A DNA stretch of 5,492 nt from Bryobacterales bacterium (GTDB lineage Bacteria; Acidobacteriota; Terriglobia; Bryobacterales; Bryobacteraceae), in contig PLMF01000227.1 in assembly GCA_003142355.1 (NCBI GenBank), forward strand, positions 39,644-45,135, in the 5' to 3' direction. Below, one piece after another: positions 4,743 through 5,492 of this stretch. The translations under genes and the position numbers were made by a program. How positions within the stretch are numbered: the stretch's first letter is position 1; each line of letters opens with the position of its first letter. The notes beneath the pieces are model-generated. The model was not told where the DNA came from. It saw only the letters and a list, made by a program, of their open reading frames with translations, and made no database searches.

Positions 4743-4744
4743 AT
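4613..4744 (-). pseudogene. Remnant of a second parDE locus (parD 3' end, parE 5' end)
   Basis: The minus strand encodes residues 56-85 of ParD with two substitutions (E59Q and A70V), the TAG stop (4651-4649), the 2-nt gap, then the GTG (4646) and the first 11 codons of ParE. After that parE runs into the higB promoter, out of frame with higB. The ParD ribbon-helix-helix half and nearly all of ParE are gone. By chance or selection, an ATG at 4744-4742 stands exactly at the break, in frame, giving a possible 31-residue ParD C-terminal peptide (MAIDQGDASGI onward). Most likely a dead fragment left by recombination. Confidence 0.85.
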
Positions 4745-4848
4745 CCCGCCCCGCGTCGGCCGGCCTCCGCGCGGCAAAAACACAGCACGCCCCAGCAAGT
4801 GGCACACCCATCCGCGACGGCATTGTGGCGGGACGCCGCCGATCGGGG

Positions 4849-4854
4849 TACGAT
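4849..4854 (+). promoter_or_regulatory. Possible -10 box for the TPR-like gene
   Basis: TACGAT (4 of 6 to TATAAT) ends 9 nt before the ATG at 4864. If used, the transcript would have almost no leader, which fits the lack of a Shine-Dalgarno sequence. No good -35 is seen at normal spacing. Upstream, GGCGG/CCGCC (4827-4831 and 4836-4840) forms a small hairpin. The rest of 4745-4863 shows no gene. Confidence 0.25.
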
Positions 4855-4863
4855 AAGACTGTC

Positions 4864-5492
4864 ATGCTGCGTTTCTGGGTATTGATGGTCGTTTTGTCCG
4901 TTACGGCTTTCGGCGCCGCCGGCGAGGCCACCATCGACGCGGCAGTCCAACAGATGTACAACTTCAGTTTCCCGGCCAGCCACGAGATCCTGAATCAGTG
5001 CATTGCGGCCCATCCGCAGGACCCGCTGCCCTATGCGTTCCGCGCGGCCGCCTATCTGTTCTATGAAATGGACCGGCTGGGGGTGCTGGAAAGCGAGTTT
5101 CTGGCGGATGACACGCGCATCATAGCCAAGAAGAAGCTCCGACCCGATCCCACGGTTCGCGCGCAGTTCTACAAGGCGCTCGACGACACCGGAAGCCGCG
5201 CGGAAGCCGCGCTGCGCGCCAACCCAAACGACCGCTCCGCGCTGTTTTCGATGTGCATCTCTCAGGGCGTCGCCACGGACTACATGGCACTGGTCGAGAA
5301 GCACCAGTTTTCGAGCCTTGCACCGGCGCGGCGTTCCAACAACTACGCGCAACGGCTGCTGAAGCTGGATCCGAAGTATTACGATGCCTACCTCACCACG
5401 GGATTTTCGGAATACATCATCGGCAGCCTGCCGTTTATCATCCGCTGGTTCGTGCACTTCGACAACGTGACCGGCAGTAAGGAACGCGGCGT
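4864..5492 (+). CDS. Exported TPR-like helical-repeat protein (3' partial)
   Basis: The frame runs open from ATG 4864 to the window end (209 codons) and must continue beyond it. Residues 1-20 (MLRFWVLMVVLSVTAFGAAG) form a short signal peptide or membrane anchor with a likely cleavage near AAG/EA. Then come amphipathic helices with TPR spacing: HEILNQCIAAHPQDPLPYAFRA (40-61), AALRANPNDRSALFSM (115-130) and AQRLLKLDPKYYDAYLTTG (162-180), each with the 'hP.d..a' TPR turn. Conserved-looking stretches such as YEMDRLGVLESEF and GSLPFIIRWFVHFDN suggest a defined family, which I associate with Acidobacteria but cannot name. Role unknown; an envelope or periplasmic protein-binding job is likely. It is not part of the minus-strand toxin-antitoxin block and was probably the right-hand chromosomal neighbour before that block formed. 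Confidence 0.75.
   Translation, partial: MLRFWVLMVVLSVTAFGAAGEATIDAAVQQMYNFSFPASHEILNQCIAAHPQDPLPYAFRAAAYLFYEMDRLGVLESEFLADDTRIIAKKKLRPDPTVRAQFYKALDDTGSRAEAALRANPNDRSALFSMCISQGVATDYMALVEKHQFSSLAPARRSNNYAQRLLKLDPKYYDAYLTTGFSEYIIGSLPFIIRWFVHFDNVTGSKERG

Noticed and set aside
4609..5457. 282-codon minus-strand open frame opposite the TPR-like gene
   Set aside because: It lies antisense to a better coding frame with signal peptide and TPR pattern, has low-complexity Arg/Val-rich composition, and runs through the parDE repeat in the wrong frame.
1..5492. tRNA, rRNA, CRISPR array or riboswitch
   Set aside because: No cloverleaf, rRNA-like stretch, regularly spaced short repeats or recognisable aptamer core was found on either strand by eye.

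Overview
The window looks like a GC-rich chromosome of an acidobacterium, possibly of the Solibacter/Bryobacter type. The first gene matches the 'VWFA-related Acidobacterial domain' pattern, and the last resembles exported TPR-like proteins I associate with that group. This placement is inference from protein style; there is no rRNA or other marker here.

Layout. Two plus-strand genes, both cut by the window edges, flank a block about 3.9 kb long. On the left is a von Willebrand A protein (1-954, 5' end missing). On the right is an exported helical-repeat protein (4864-5492, 3' end missing). Every intact gene in between lies on the minus strand and belongs to a toxin-antitoxin or defence-like family. 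Read from right to left these are: a HigB-like toxin and HigA-like antitoxin (4572-3846), a HipA-like kinase overlapping a DUF3037 protein by 4 bp (3709-2091), and a ParD antitoxin with a ParE toxin (1574-1000).

The spaces between these genes hold gene debris. A 33-codon ORF (3814-3713) reads as the start of a type I restriction subunit HsdR joined to the end of a specificity subunit HsdS; it stops 3 nt before the HipA-like gene. Behind the DUF3037 gene (2090-1809) is a frameshifted remnant resembling the tail of an HsdR-type protein. Against it, on the plus strand (1724-1816), is the first 25 or so residues of an AAA/OLD-type ATPase, lost just before the P-loop. A 130-bp piece spanning the parD-parE junction occurs twice (1281-1410 and 4613-4742; 128 of 130 bases identical). 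The right copy is a fragment of a second parDE locus and sits directly against the higBA promoter.

How it works together. parDE and higBA each have a credible promoter with an inverted repeat next to or inside it, as expected of autoregulated toxin-antitoxin operons. The HipA-like/DUF3037 pair is translationally coupled and has a full set of kinase residues; it is the least understood intact unit. Its position between type I restriction-modification remnants suggests it may have been carried as a cargo pair inside such an operon. The block is best read as a small, repeatedly rearranged defence/toxin-antitoxin island between two ordinary chromosomal genes.
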